Source of the DNA: Nocardiopsis alba DSM 43377
GTDB lineage: Bacteria; Actinomycetota; Actinomycetes; Streptosporangiales; Streptosporangiaceae
DNA length: 64,000 nt
Reading direction: 5' to 3'
Assembly: GCF_000341225.1 (NCBI RefSeq)
Contig: NZ_ANAC01000005.1
Coordinates: forward strand, 62,001-126,000
Below the pieces are notes generated by a model. That model did no database searches and was not told where the DNA came from. It was given only the letters and a program-made list of their open reading frames with translations. Position 1 is the first letter of the stretch; each line of letters starts with the position of its first letter. Below, in pieces: positions 37,996-47,231 of this stretch. A program made the translations under genes and the position numbers.

Positions 37996-38978
37996 CAGCG
38001 CGGCACCGGGACGGAGGCGAGCACGCCGTCCAGGATCCCGTCCGTGGTGGCCCCCTCCAGTTCGGCCTCGGGACGCAGCCCGATCCGGTGCCGCAGGGTG
38101 CCCTTGGCCAGGGCCTTGACGTCGTCGGGGGTCACGTAGTCGCGGCCCGAGAGCCACGCCCACGCGCGGCTGGTCCGCAACAGCGCGGTGGCACCACGCG
38201 GCGAGGCGCCCAGCTGCAGGGACGGGGAGAAACGGGTGGCCCGGCACAGGTCCACGATGTAGCCGAGGACCTCCGGGGCCACACGGACCCGGGCGGCCGC
38301 CTCACGGGCGGCGCGCAGCTCGGCGGCGCCGGCCACGGCGGTCACCCCGGCCGCGGCCAGGTCACCGGGGTCGAAGCCCGCGGCGTGCCGCCCCAGCATG
38401 TCGATCTCGGCGGCGCGTTCGGGCAGCGGGATCGTCACCTTGAGCAGGAAACGGTCCAACTGGGCCTCGGGCAGCGGATAGGTGCCCTCGTACTCGACCG
38501 GGTTCTGGGTGGCGGCCACCATGAACGGGTCGGGGAGCGCCATCGGGTTGCCCTCGACGGTGACCTGCCGCTCCTCCATGGCCTCCAGCAGGGAGGCCTG
38601 GGTCTTGGGAGGGGTCCGGTTGATCTCGTCGGCCAACAGCAGGTTGGTGAAGACCGGGCCCTTCATGAACTCGAACTTCGCCGTGTGCTGGTCGTAGACG
38701 AGCGAACCCGTCACGTCGCCCGGCATGAGGTCGGGGGTGAACTGGACCCGCTTGTGGTCCAGGGACAGGGCCGCGGAGACCGTGCGCACGAGCAGGGTCT
38801 TGGCGACACCGGGCACACCCTCCAGCAGGATGTGGCCACGGCACAGCAGTGCCACGACCAGCCCGGTCACCGTCTCGTCCTGGCCCACGACCGCCTTGGC
38901 CACCTCGCGGCGCAGGGCGTTCAGGGCCGCCCGTGCCTCTTCGGCGGAGGGCGATGCCTCGGGTGTGAAGGCGCTCAC
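37995..38978 (-). CDS. MoxR-family AAA+ ATPase
   Basis: A 327-residue AAA+ protein with Walker A GVPGVAKT, Walker B LLLADEINRTPPKTQ and sensor 1 ATQNPVEYEGTYPLPEAQLDRF, all diagnostic for MoxR. It is a chaperone-like ATPase that works with the DUF58 protein encoded next and with metal-ion or vWA-domain clients. GTG 38978 follows AGAGAGG. It is the fourth gene of an operon with the membrane protein, DUF4129 and DUF4350 genes. The product is cytoplasmic. Confidence 0.96.
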   Translation of the reverse strand: MSAFTPEASPSAEEARAALNALRREVAKAVVGQDETVTGLVVALLCRGHILLEGVPGVAKTLLVRTVSAALSLDHKRVQFTPDLMPGDVTGSLVYDQHTAKFEFMKGPVFTNLLLADEINRTPPKTQASLLEAMEERQVTVEGNPMALPDPFMVAATQNPVEYEGTYPLPEAQLDRFLLKVTIPLPERAAEIDMLGRHAAGFDPGDLAAAGVTAVAGAAELRAAREAAARVRVAPEVLGYIVDLCRATRFSPSLQLGASPRGATALLRTSRAWAWLSGRDYVTPDDVKALAKGTLRHRIGLRPEAELEGATTDGILDGVLASVPVPR

Positions 38979-39053
38979 GTGCCGTCTACCTCTCTGATCC
39001 CTTGTCGATTCCGGTCTGTGGGGGGAGCGCGGTACGGCCCGCGCGGACCCGGA

Positions 39054-40274
39054 TCACCGCAGCCTCCGGGCGAGCCCGTCCAACGTGTCGGCGAGCCGCA
39101 GCATCGCCTCGTCGTCCGCCGAGTACGGGTCCGTCGGGCCCGGGTACAGCAGCGGGCCCAGGGTGCCGGGGTCCTCGCCGGTCCGTGCGGCCAGCGACGC
39201 GATCACGGCGTCGGGTCCGGAGTCGGAGTTCAGCCCCATCCGGGGGACCGCGCGTTCCAGGAAGCCGGCGCGCAGAGCGGCCACCGCCCGGTCGCGGGCC
39301 CGTCGGGAACGGTACAGCCGGGCCCGGCCCTCGGTGGTCTCGGAGGCGCGCACCACGACGGGCAGCGACTCCGGGACCAGCGCTCCCATACGCCGACCGC
39401 GCCAGAGGGCGAGCAGGGCCAGGGTCAGCACGAGGGGGAGGAGGGACCAGCGCAGTCCGCTCGACAGCAGCTCCCACATGGTGGCCCCGCCGACCTGGGT
39501 GGGCGGGTCGGGCCGCAGCCACACGACGTTCTCGGCCGAGGCCAGGTTCAGCCCCAGAGCGGCGTTGCCGTCGGAGTCCAGCGCGTCGTTGGTGAGGAAG
39601 GTGCCGCTGCCGAGCACGGTGGTGGCGCCACCGTGCGGGGAGTCGACCCTCACCAGGGCGGAGCCGTTCCGGCCGGGGTAACAGCTCTGGGAGACCACCC
39701 CGTCGGCGACCGAGTACAGCTCCGTGGACGCCTCACGGTCGAACCGGGGCGTCCCGCCGATCCTGGCGGCTCCGGCGGCCTCGGCCGCGGGCAGGGGGCA
39801 CTCGGGCGCCACCGGCTCCGAGGCCTCGCCTCGGCCGGTCACGTCGGTGCCGGGGGCGAAGGCCGCGAGCGAACGCAGGGACGGCTGGACGAGGACGGTG
39901 TCCGTGCCCAGTTCGGAGAGGGTGTCGAGCTCCTCGGGCAGCAGACGGTGGTCGAGGAAGACCAGGAGGACGGTGTCCTCCCCGGCCCGCTCCACCGCGT
40001 CCACGGCGGCCCCGGAGTCACGGACCACGGTGACATCGGACCTCTCACCCAGGATCCGGGCGAAGGCACGGGTGCCGTCGGGGGAGGGGGAGTCCGGTTC
40101 CAGGAGCCCGTCGGGGAAACGCTCGGCGCCCAGCGACAGTAGGACGGCCACCACGGACAGGGCGGTCAGCAGGATGACCGGGAAGCGGAACGCGCGCCAC
40201 AGGCGGCGGACCGTCGTGTCCGGGCCGGGACGGACGGGGGCGGGGGGCGCCTCCGGCGGTGCGGCGATCGTCAT
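39054..40274 (-). CDS. DUF4350 domain membrane protein
   Basis: A 406-residue protein with one N-terminal helix (FPVILLTALSVVAVLLSLGA, about 31-50), an extracytoplasmic domain of about 220 residues, and a second helix (LLPLVLTLALLALWRG). The cytoplasmic end contains ERFLERA-like and DPYSADDEAMLRLADTLDGL sequences. DUF4350 proteins are found with MoxR and DUF4129. ATG 40274 overlaps the stop of the DUF4129 gene (ATGA), so the two are coupled. Role unknown; probably part of a membrane complex handled by MoxR. Confidence 0.88.
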   Translation of the reverse strand: MTIAAPPEAPPAPVRPGPDTTVRRLWRAFRFPVILLTALSVVAVLLSLGAERFPDGLLEPDSPSPDGTRAFARILGERSDVTVVRDSGAAVDAVERAGEDTVLLVFLDHRLLPEELDTLSELGTDTVLVQPSLRSLAAFAPGTDVTGRGEASEPVAPECPLPAAEAAGAARIGGTPRFDREASTELYSVADGVVSQSCYPGRNGSALVRVDSPHGGATTVLGSGTFLTNDALDSDGNAALGLNLASAENVVWLRPDPPTQVGGATMWELLSSGLRWSLLPLVLTLALLALWRGRRMGALVPESLPVVVRASETTEGRARLYRSRRARDRAVAALRAGFLERAVPRMGLNSDSGPDAVIASLAARTGEDPGTLGPLLYPGPTDPYSADDEAMLRLADTLDGLARRLR

Positions 40275-40921
40275 CGGCGCTCCTCCTCGACGGTCGTGGC
40301 CCCGGCGTTCGCGGGGCGGGCCGCGGCGAGACGGACGTCCAGTTCCCGCAGGGTCCGCGCGGACTCGGCGGTCGCGGGGCGGTCGCCGTAGACCACGTCG
40401 TTGAAGATACGGGTTCCCTCGCGCAGCGCCTCGGCCTCGCCGGGGAGGGTCGAGGACGCCTCGTCGGCGAGTTCGGTCGCGGTGCGGCCGGGGCGGGGGG
40501 AGACGATCGTCCGCTCCTCCAGGTCCACGCTGATGGCGCGCAGCCGTTCGGTGACGGCCTCCGCGAACTCGCCGGCGGCCTCGTGCCGGTCGGAGGCGGC
40601 GCGGTGGTCGGCGGCGGACAGGACCGTGCCCTCGTGCACGGGAGCGCCGGCCCGACGGGAGCGGGAGGGGCGCAGGAAGACGATGAGCGCGACGATCAGG
40701 ACCAGGAGGACCACGAGGATGATCAGGGCCCACACCCAGCCGGGGATCACGCCGTCTCCGGCCATGACCAGGCGTCCCAGCATCTCGTCCAGCCAGGCGA
40801 TGAAGCGGTCGAGGAAGGAGGGTTCCCTCCCCCGGTACAGGGGGTCGGAGAGCTCTTGGATCGCACGCCGGCGGCCCTCCTCCCCGGTCGTCTCCAGGGG
40901 GACGATCATCGGGAGTGTCAT
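40271..40921 (-). CDS. DUF4129 domain membrane protein
   Basis: A 216-residue protein with a short N-terminal segment, one strong helix (WALIILVVLLVLIVALIVFL, about 64-83) and a cytoplasmic C-terminal DUF4129 domain (FAEAVTERLRAISVDLEER, PGRTATELADEA, NDVVYGDRPAT). The last part is typical of this family's C-terminus. ATG 40921 overlaps the stop of the preceding membrane protein gene (ATGA). It belongs to the MoxR operon. In other bacteria DUF4129 can be fused to transglutaminase domains; that part is absent here. Confidence 0.9.
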   Translation of the reverse strand: MTLPMIVPLETTGEEGRRRAIQELSDPLYRGREPSFLDRFIAWLDEMLGRLVMAGDGVIPGWVWALIILVVLLVLIVALIVFLRPSRSRRAGAPVHEGTVLSAADHRAASDRHEAAGEFAEAVTERLRAISVDLEERTIVSPRPGRTATELADEASSTLPGEAEALREGTRIFNDVVYGDRPATAESARTLRELDVRLAAARPANAGATTVEEERR

Positions 40922-42339
40922 GCGCTCCGCTCCGGCAGGTAGATCTCCGGTCCGACCCCCTCGCCCCGCTGGGCGGCCTGGTGCAGCCGCAGGTCCAACC
41001 CCTCGCGGCGCATGCGCAGATCGATGTAGAGCAGGGTGTTCACACCCGCCACGAACGGCTGGGTGATCGCGTAGAGGAGGACGGTGGCCACGTAGGTGAC
41101 GGCGGCCGACACGATCACGCCCCAGGCGGCCTCGGGGGCGAGGAAGGCGATCCCGCCGCTGACGATGGCGGCCGGGGTGTTCAGGACCATCTGCACGACC
41201 ATGACGATGAGCATGGCCAGGAGCCAGTAGCCCAGGGTGCGCCACCAGCTTCCCCGGGAGAGCCGCCAGGATCGCGCCATGGCCTTGAAGGGGCCGATCC
41301 GCTCCAGCACGACCACGGGCATGGCGTAGTAGAGCCGGACCCAGATCCACACGGCGGGGGCGACCACCACGGCCAGGGTCAACAGGGCCACGGCCAGGGT
41401 CACGACGATGCCGATCAGGACGCCCTCGTCGCCTCCGGCCGCCACGCCGGCCATGATGCCGACGAAGAGGGCGAGGAACATTCCGAGGAAGAAGACGACG
41501 CCGAGGACCAGCTGCATGACCAGCTTGATCAGGGACAGACCGAGAACGGCCCCGATCCGTCCGCGCGCGGCCTCCCACGCCTGCTTGGGGGTGAGCCTGT
41601 GGCCGAGCACGGACATGCCGATGACCGCGGCCAACAGGCCGAGCAGGACGGCCCCGCCCAGGTAGGTGATCAGAGAGCCGAGGTAGACCAGGGCCGTGGA
41701 GAGGGGCGAGAACGGGAAGATCGGGTCATCGGGGGAGACCGCGTACGGGTCGGCCGTGAGCTCGTCCAGGAACGCGGTGTAGTCGTCCAGGAAGAGCGTG
41801 GACCCGATGGTGCTCAGGATGCTCGCGAGCCCCATGACGATGATCGCCAGGCCCATGGTGGTCTTCGGGTTGTTGCGGATGTAGCCGAACGCCCCGTTGA
41901 AGACGTCGCCGAGGCTCATGGGACGGAGCGCGACCACACCGGGCTTGGGCGCCATGGGACGGCCCTGGCCGGGGTGGGGGCCGTAAGGGCCCGCGTGGTG
42001 CGGGGGGTATCCCTGGCCGCCGGGGGCGTGTCCGTACGCGCCCTCTCCGGGCGGGGGGTATCCGTATCCGGGGGCCTGGTGCTGTCCGGGATAGGGGTCG
42101 TAGGGGGCCTGTCCGGGAGGCGGCCCGTAACCGGCGGCCTCGGGGCGGTCCTGCCAGGGAGAAGGCGTGGGGTCCGGCGTCGCGGGCGATCGGGGGGCGT
42201 CCTGCGACGGGGTGGCCCCTCCGGGAGCGGCCCAGCCCTCGGACGAGGCCCCGGACTCCCCGGATTCGGGCGACCCCTGTCGCTCGGTCCCGTCCGGGGT
42301 CCGCCCGGAGGTGTCCCGGTGGTCGTCCTCCTGGGTCAT
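40918..42339 (-). CDS. Polytopic membrane protein with Pro/Gly/Tyr-rich N-terminus (GPDPase membrane-domain-like)
   Basis: A 473-residue protein. Residues 1 to about 145 are a disordered, Pro/Gly/Tyr/Ser-rich tail (GYGPPPGQAPYDPYPGQ). Then PMSLGDVFNGAFGYIRNNPKT opens a domain with about six helices resembling the membrane domain linked to glycerophosphodiester phosphodiesterase families. No phosphodiesterase catalytic domain is present. ATG 42339 follows GGAGGG. It is the first gene of the operon that continues through DUF4129, DUF4350, MoxR and DUF58, and is divergent from mtrA across 446 bases. Function unknown. Confidence 0.82.
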   Translation of the reverse strand: MTQEDDHRDTSGRTPDGTERQGSPESGESGASSEGWAAPGGATPSQDAPRSPATPDPTPSPWQDRPEAAGYGPPPGQAPYDPYPGQHQAPGYGYPPPGEGAYGHAPGGQGYPPHHAGPYGPHPGQGRPMAPKPGVVALRPMSLGDVFNGAFGYIRNNPKTTMGLAIIVMGLASILSTIGSTLFLDDYTAFLDELTADPYAVSPDDPIFPFSPLSTALVYLGSLITYLGGAVLLGLLAAVIGMSVLGHRLTPKQAWEAARGRIGAVLGLSLIKLVMQLVLGVVFFLGMFLALFVGIMAGVAAGGDEGVLIGIVVTLAVALLTLAVVVAPAVWIWVRLYYAMPVVVLERIGPFKAMARSWRLSRGSWWRTLGYWLLAMLIVMVVQMVLNTPAAIVSGGIAFLAPEAAWGVIVSAAVTYVATVLLYAITQPFVAGVNTLLYIDLRMRREGLDLRLHQAAQRGEGVGPEIYLPERSA

Positions 42340-42785
42340 CCGTCCCGCCCTCCGTGAGGCTCGGTTACTCGGCGCGAGCATTTTCGCGCGAATTCTGAAC
42401 TATCGGAAACCAACCTACCGGCCGGCTCCACCGCTCCTCAGCGGGTGTGGAGTGTGGCCCAGGACAACCGACGCACTTCATTCCTTTTGTATGCTTTCTG
42501 TTACCAAGTGGCCAAGTCGTAGAGCTTTCCAGGTTCTCCTGGACAGGAACGACACGGCCGGTGGCCGAAAACGGTCCAAAAGGGCCCAACGCCGTTGATC
42601 GCTCTTCCTACCGGGCCGGAAGCCGGCAAGGTTGGAGAGGACGAAACCCGGTTCCCCGGCTCCCCGGACCGGGGAACCACGGGCACCGAATCACTGACGC
42701 AGTCTTGAGTGTTCCAGGAGAGAGGAGTAGGCGCCGGGCTCTCCGCCCACGAGGCGGTGACGGACACCCGGTGCCGGACACACCG
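42340..42785. other. 446-base divergent regulatory gap upstream of mtrA
   Basis: No supported gene. It holds the promoters for mtrA and the MoxR operon, an AT-richer block near 42470-42520, and a strong hairpin at 42647-42683 that would be in the mtrA leader RNA. Near 42366-42390 GCGCGA and TCGCGC form a small inverted repeat. Confidence 0.6.
42647..42683 (+). other. Strong hairpin in the mtrA leader
   Basis: GGTTCCCCGG (42650-42659) pairs perfectly with CCGGGGAACC (42669-42678) across a nine-base loop. Three more C-G pairs (42647-42649 with 42681-42683) extend it past a two-base bulge. It lies about 100 bases before the mtrA start and has no T-run. It may shape translation or be part of a structured leader. 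Confidence 0.5.
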
Positions 42786-43463
42786 ATGAAGGGACGTGTA
42801 CTGGTTGTCGACGATGACCTCGCCCTCGCCGAAATGCTGGGGATCGTGCTGCGGGGTGAGGGGTTCGAGCCCTCGTTCGTCCATGACGGGGACAAGGCCC
42901 TGGAGGCCTTCCGCGAGACCAAGCCCGACCTGGTCCTCCTCGACCTGATGCTCCCCGGGGCCGACGGCATCGACGTCTGCCGTCAGATCCGCGCCGAGTC
43001 CGGCGTGCCCATCGTCATGCTCACCGCCAAGAGCGACACCGTGGACGTCGTTCTGGGCCTGGAATCGGGGGCCGACGACTACATCGTCAAGCCCTTCAAG
43101 CCCAAGGAGCTCGTGGCCCGCGTGCGCGTTCGACTGCGCCGCACCGAGGAGCCCGCTCCCGAGGTGCTCCAGATCGGAGACATCACCATCGACGTCGCCG
43201 GTCACGCCGTGCGTCGTGACGGCGAGCAGATCAGCCTCACCCCGCTGGAGTTCGACCTCCTCGTCGCCCTGGCCCGCAAGCCGCGCCAGGTCTTCACCCG
43301 CGAGGTGCTCCTGGAGCAGGTCTGGGGCTACCGCCACGCCGCCGACACGCGCCTGGTCAACGTCCACGTCCAGCGCCTGCGCGCCAAGATCGAGAAGGAC
43401 CCGGAGCACCCCGAGGTCGTCGTGACCGTTCGCGGCGTCGGCTACAAGGCCGGTACCGCCTGA
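42786..43463 (+). CDS. mtrA: Response regulator MtrA
   Basis: A 225-residue OmpR/PhoB-type regulator. The receiver domain carries the acidic pocket VVDDD (7-11), the phosphoacceptor D53 in LLDLML, and the conserved Lys in YIVKPFKPKE. The DNA-binding domain (about 130-222) has LTPLEFDLLVALARKP and TRLVNVHVQRLRAKIEKD. It is nearly identical in outline to Streptomyces and Mycobacterium MtrA, which control cell-wall hydrolases, DnaA-linked and developmental genes. ATG 42786 opens the conserved MKGRVLVVDDD; GTG 42771 would add five residues. MtrB follows after 16 bases. Confidence 0.97.
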   Translation: MKGRVLVVDDDLALAEMLGIVLRGEGFEPSFVHDGDKALEAFRETKPDLVLLDLMLPGADGIDVCRQIRAESGVPIVMLTAKSDTVDVVLGLESGADDYIVKPFKPKELVARVRVRLRRTEEPAPEVLQIGDITIDVAGHAVRRDGEQISLTPLEFDLLVALARKPRQVFTREVLLEQVWGYRHAADTRLVNVHVQRLRAKIEKDPEHPEVVVTVRGVGYKAGTA

Positions 43464-43479
43464 TCCGGCCGGGTTCCCT

Positions 43480-45246
43480 ATGACCGTGTCCGAACCCGAG
43501 GAGGGGCGGGCGGCCGACCCCGAAGGGGTGCGGTCCGTCCCGTCCTCCGGAGGGCTGTCCGAGGCCGGGGGACGGCGCCGGGAACAGACCACGGGGTTGA
43601 CCCGGGCCTACTTCCTCGCGCAGCGGGCCGCACGCGCCCTGGTGAGCTTCGTGCACACCAACTGGCGTCGCTCGCTCTACCTCCGGGTCATCAGCACCAC
43701 CCTGGTGCTGTCCCTGGTGGTCATGGCGGGGCTGGGCTACGTGCTCATCTCCGAGGTGCGCGGAGGGCTGCTGGAGGCCAAGACCAGCGCCGCGGTCAAC
43801 GACCACCGGGCCGGGCTCGGCTACGCGCTGGCCGAGCTCCGAGAGGACGAGAGCAGCGACCGCGAACGGCTCCTGAACGACATCGCCCGGGAGCTGACCA
43901 GCCGCAGCGGCGAGACCGGACTTTACGGCGTGGTGATCCTGCCGTCGGTGAGCGACGAGCGCGGTTGGGCGACCGTCGACGAGGAGACGGTCGACGAGAG
44001 CATCCCGGATCGTCTGGTCGAACAGATCCGGCTCTCCGAGACGCCCGATCAGCAGTACCACACGTATACGCGGATCGAGACCGAGGACGGATCGATCGAG
44101 CCGGCGCTGGTCGTGGGCGCCCAGCTCACCCACGCCTACGAGCTCTACTACGTCTTCCCGCTCCAGCACGAGCAGGAGATCCTCGACCTGCTCCAGAACA
44201 CGGTCGCGCTGATCGCGGTCCTGCTGGTGATCCTGCTCGGACTGATCGCCTTCATGATCACCCGTCAGGTGGTCACGCCGGTGCGCTCCGCGGCCCAGTC
44301 CGCCGAACGTCTGTCCTCGGGCGACCTCACCGAACGCATGACCGTGCGCGGCGAGGACGACCTGGCCCGGCTCGCGATGTCCTTCAACGACATGGCGGGC
44401 AACCTCCAGGAGAAGATCCAGGAACTGGAGGAGCTGTCCAAGGTCCAGCGCCAGTTCGTCTCCGACGTCTCGCACGAACTGCGCACCCCCCTCACGACCA
44501 TTCGGATGGCGGGGGACCTGCTCTTCGAGGACCGGGAGGAGCTGGACACCTCCCACCGACGCTCCGTGGAGTTGCTCCAGAGCCAGGTGGAGAGGTTCGA
44601 GGAACTCCTCTCCGACCTGCTGGAGATCAGCCGCCACGACGCCGGGGCCGCCACCCTGGGGATCGAGTCCGCCGACATCCGCGACTCGGTGATGAAGGCG
44701 GTGGGCGACGCCGAGCAGATCGCCGAACGGCGCGGCATCAAGGTCGTCCTCCGGCTGCCGGCCGAGCCCTGCCTGGCCGAGTTCGACACCCGACGGATCA
44801 ACCGCATCCTGCGCAACCTCGTGGTCAACGCGATCGAGCACAGCGAGGGACGGGACGTGGTGGTCGCCGCCGCGGGGGACCGCGACGCCATCGCCGTCGC
44901 CGTGCGCGACTACGGCGTGGGCCTGAAGGAGGGGGAGGAGCACCTGTGCTTCGACCGCTTCTGGCGGGCCGACTACTCTCGTGTGCGCACCACCGGGGGC
45001 ACCGGGCTAGGGCTGTCCATCGCCAAGGAGGACGCCACCCTGCACGGCGGTTGGCTCCAGGCCTGGGGCATGCCCGGTCAGGGGTCCCAGTTCCGCTTGT
45101 CCCTGCCCCGACGCTCGGGGGCCGAGCTGCGCGGATCACCGCTGCCGCTGGTACCGCCGGAGATCGCCCTGGGCCGTAACTTCACCTCCATGGGAGACCA
45201 GTCCGCCAAGGCGCGGGGAGGGACCGACGACGAGGAGGCCCTGTGA
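43480..45246 (+). CDS. mtrB: Sensor histidine kinase MtrB
   Basis: A 588-residue membrane kinase and partner of MtrA. Two membrane helices (about 70-95 and 240-262) flank an extracytoplasmic sensing domain. HAMP follows (QVVTPVRSAAQSAERLSSGDL). The HisKA site is SDVSHELRTPL with phosphoacceptor H332, and the ATPase domain has the N box ILRNLVVNAIEHSEG and G box GGTGLGLSIAKEDA. The acidic start is about 25 residues longer than the membrane anchor needs. It phosphorylates and dephosphorylates MtrA. ATG 43480 is 16 bases after mtrA, and the stop overlaps the GTG of lpqB (GTGA). Confidence 0.97.
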   Translation: MTVSEPEEGRAADPEGVRSVPSSGGLSEAGGRRREQTTGLTRAYFLAQRAARALVSFVHTNWRRSLYLRVISTTLVLSLVVMAGLGYVLISEVRGGLLEAKTSAAVNDHRAGLGYALAELREDESSDRERLLNDIARELTSRSGETGLYGVVILPSVSDERGWATVDEETVDESIPDRLVEQIRLSETPDQQYHTYTRIETEDGSIEPALVVGAQLTHAYELYYVFPLQHEQEILDLLQNTVALIAVLLVILLGLIAFMITRQVVTPVRSAAQSAERLSSGDLTERMTVRGEDDLARLAMSFNDMAGNLQEKIQELEELSKVQRQFVSDVSHELRTPLTTIRMAGDLLFEDREELDTSHRRSVELLQSQVERFEELLSDLLEISRHDAGAATLGIESADIRDSVMKAVGDAEQIAERRGIKVVLRLPAEPCLAEFDTRRINRILRNLVVNAIEHSEGRDVVVAAAGDRDAIAVAVRDYGVGLKEGEEHLCFDRFWRADYSRVRTTGGTGLGLSIAKEDATLHGGWLQAWGMPGQGSQFRLSLPRRSGAELRGSPLPLVPPEIALGRNFTSMGDQSAKARGGTDDEEAL

Positions 45247-47147
45247 CGCACAAGGCGGGGTCGGCGAGACCCACCGTGATCACGCGTACCATCGCGGTCT
45301 GTCTGTCCGTCTGCGTGTCCCTGACGGCCTGCGCGACCATCCCCATGACCGGTCCGGTGGTCCCCGGAGAGGGCGGGGACGTCTCGGGCGACCCCTATGA
45401 CGGCTATGTGCGTCTCCTTCCGGCGGGCCCCCAACCCGGTGTGGCCCCGGAAGGGCTGGTCGACGGCTTCCTCAAGGACATGGGCAGCTTCGAGGACGAC
45501 CACAAGGCCGCGCGCAGCTACATGCTGCCGCCGACGGCCGAGGACTGGTCGCCCAACGGGGCGGTCCGGGTCTTCAACGACCTGGACTCGGCCGACTTCG
45601 ACGCCGACATCTCCGCCGACGGCCTCACCGCGACCGTCCGGGTGCGCAGCAACCTGGTGGCCGACATCGACGAGAGCGGCAAGTACGTCCCGACCCAGGT
45701 CGGGGCGGCCCTCCTCGACGAGACCTTCACCCTGGCCCGGGAGAACGAGGACCCCGAGGGCGAGTGGCGGATCCAGGACCTCCCCGACGAACTGCTCCTC
45801 AGCGAACTCGACGTCGAACGCACGCACCGGCCGTTCAACCTGTACTACCTGAACCCGGAGGGGACGGCCCTGGTCCCCGACCCGGTCTACCTGCCCGTGA
45901 GCACGGACAAACTGGCCGAACGCCTGCTCCGCAAACTCATCTCCGGCCCCACCGACTGGCTCTCGCCGTCCGTCGAATCGGCCTTCCCCGAAGGCGCTCG
46001 GGTGGATCTGGAGATCGACTCCCAACGCGCCGTGATCGACATCCGCGGCGTCTCCGACCCCGACGAGTACGCGATGGGGGCCCAGATCGCCTGGACCCTG
46101 CGCCAGCTTCCCGAGGTCCAGGAGTTCACCCTCCAGATCGACGGCGAGGACGTCTCCTTCCCCAACTCCGACGGGGACAGCGCCGATCGCCCACGACCGG
46201 GCAGCGAACTGTGGTCGAGGGTGAGCCCCGGGGCCATCTCCAGCGGTATCCGCGCCTACTACACGCAGGAGGGGCAGCTCTGGTCCGCCTCCGACTGGAG
46301 CTCGGAGAGCTTCGGCGACGTGGAGCCCGTCCCCGGTCCGCTCGGCCGGGGCGACGTGCGGCTGGAGAGGTTCGCGGTCTCCATCGACGAGAGCACCATC
46401 GCGGGCATCACCCAGGGCGGCCGTGAGGTCGTCACCGGCTTCGTGAGCCCCGGAGCGCGGACCGACGAGGTACTCGACGAGGGCCTGTTCACCGATCTGT
46501 CCTGGGACATCAACGGCGACCTGTGGGTGGTCGAGGAGACCCGGGACGAGGAGGACGGGGACGACGACGAGGAATCCGAGGACGCCTCCGACGCCGAGGG
46601 CGACCCCAACCTCAGTGGGAGCGGGACGGAGGAGCCGCCCGAACCCGGCGACAGCACCCTGTGGGTGTTGAGAGACGGGGACGAGGTGGCCCGGGTCCAG
46701 GTCAACGGGTTGCGGGACCATTCCCTGGTCAGCTTCCAGATCTCCCGGGACGGCACCCGGGCCGCGGTCATCACCGAACAGGACGGGCAGCGCTCCCTGA
46801 AGGTGGGACGGGTGTCCCGGGACGGGGACGGCCAGGTCACGGTGGACGCCTTCATCGCCCTGGGCCGGGGCGTGGAGGACCTCATCGACGTGGCCTGGCG
46901 TTCGAGCGATCAGCTCGTCGTACTGGGCAGCCGCGAGGGCGGTGCCCCGCAGGCCCTTCTGGTGTCCCTGGACGGAGGGAGCCCGGCGGCCAGCGCCGGT
47001 ACCCCGGCGGCGGGGATGGTCACCATCTCGGGAGCCCCGGGGCAACCTCTGCTCGCCGGCTCCGACGACGGCAACATCTGGGCCTCCAACGATCCGCTGA
47101 ACTGGCAGAACGTGGTCGAGGGCGGGTCGCCGACCTTCCCGGGCTGA
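45243..47147 (+). CDS. lpqB: Lipoprotein LpqB
   Basis: A 634-residue lipoprotein. The signal peptide (TIAVCLSVCVSLTAC) ends in the lipobox LTAC, giving lipidated Cys at about residue 29. Residues about 190-300 contain a GerMN-like module ([23 protein letters not shown]), and the rest is a beta-propeller-like domain with a long Asp/Glu insert near 430-455. It acts on the outer face of the membrane and modulates MtrB in mycobacteria. GTG 45243 overlaps the mtrB stop, so mtrA-mtrB-lpqB form one coupled operon. Confidence 0.95.
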   Translation: MTHKAGSARPTVITRTIAVCLSVCVSLTACATIPMTGPVVPGEGGDVSGDPYDGYVRLLPAGPQPGVAPEGLVDGFLKDMGSFEDDHKAARSYMLPPTAEDWSPNGAVRVFNDLDSADFDADISADGLTATVRVRSNLVADIDESGKYVPTQVGAALLDETFTLARENEDPEGEWRIQDLPDELLLSELDVERTHRPFNLYYLNPEGTALVPDPVYLPVSTDKLAERLLRKLISGPTDWLSPSVESAFPEGARVDLEIDSQRAVIDIRGVSDPDEYAMGAQIAWTLRQLPEVQEFTLQIDGEDVSFPNSDGDSADRPRPGSELWSRVSPGAISSGIRAYYTQEGQLWSASDWSSESFGDVEPVPGPLGRGDVRLERFAVSIDESTIAGITQGGREVVTGFVSPGARTDEVLDEGLFTDLSWDINGDLWVVEETRDEEDGDDDEESEDASDAEGDPNLSGSGTEEPPEPGDSTLWVLRDGDEVARVQVNGLRDHSLVSFQISRDGTRAAVITEQDGQRSLKVGRVSRDGDGQVTVDAFIALGRGVEDLIDVAWRSSDQLVVLGSREGGAPQALLVSLDGGSPAASAGTPAAGMVTISGAPGQPLLAGSDDGNIWASNDPLNWQNVVEGGSPTFPG

Positions 47148-47231
47148 CGCCCGGGGGTCGGGGCGGGGACGTTGTCCACAGATCCCGGAACGGGGCCGGC
47201 GGGACGGACGCCGAACACCGATCCTGGGAAC

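Noticed and set aside
42600-42760. mtrA leader as a c-di-AMP riboswitch
   Set aside because: GGGGAACCACGGG and GAATC resemble part of the ydaO core, but the conserved 3' part around CCGAA-CCGACAGCT is missing. A covariance-model search would settle it.
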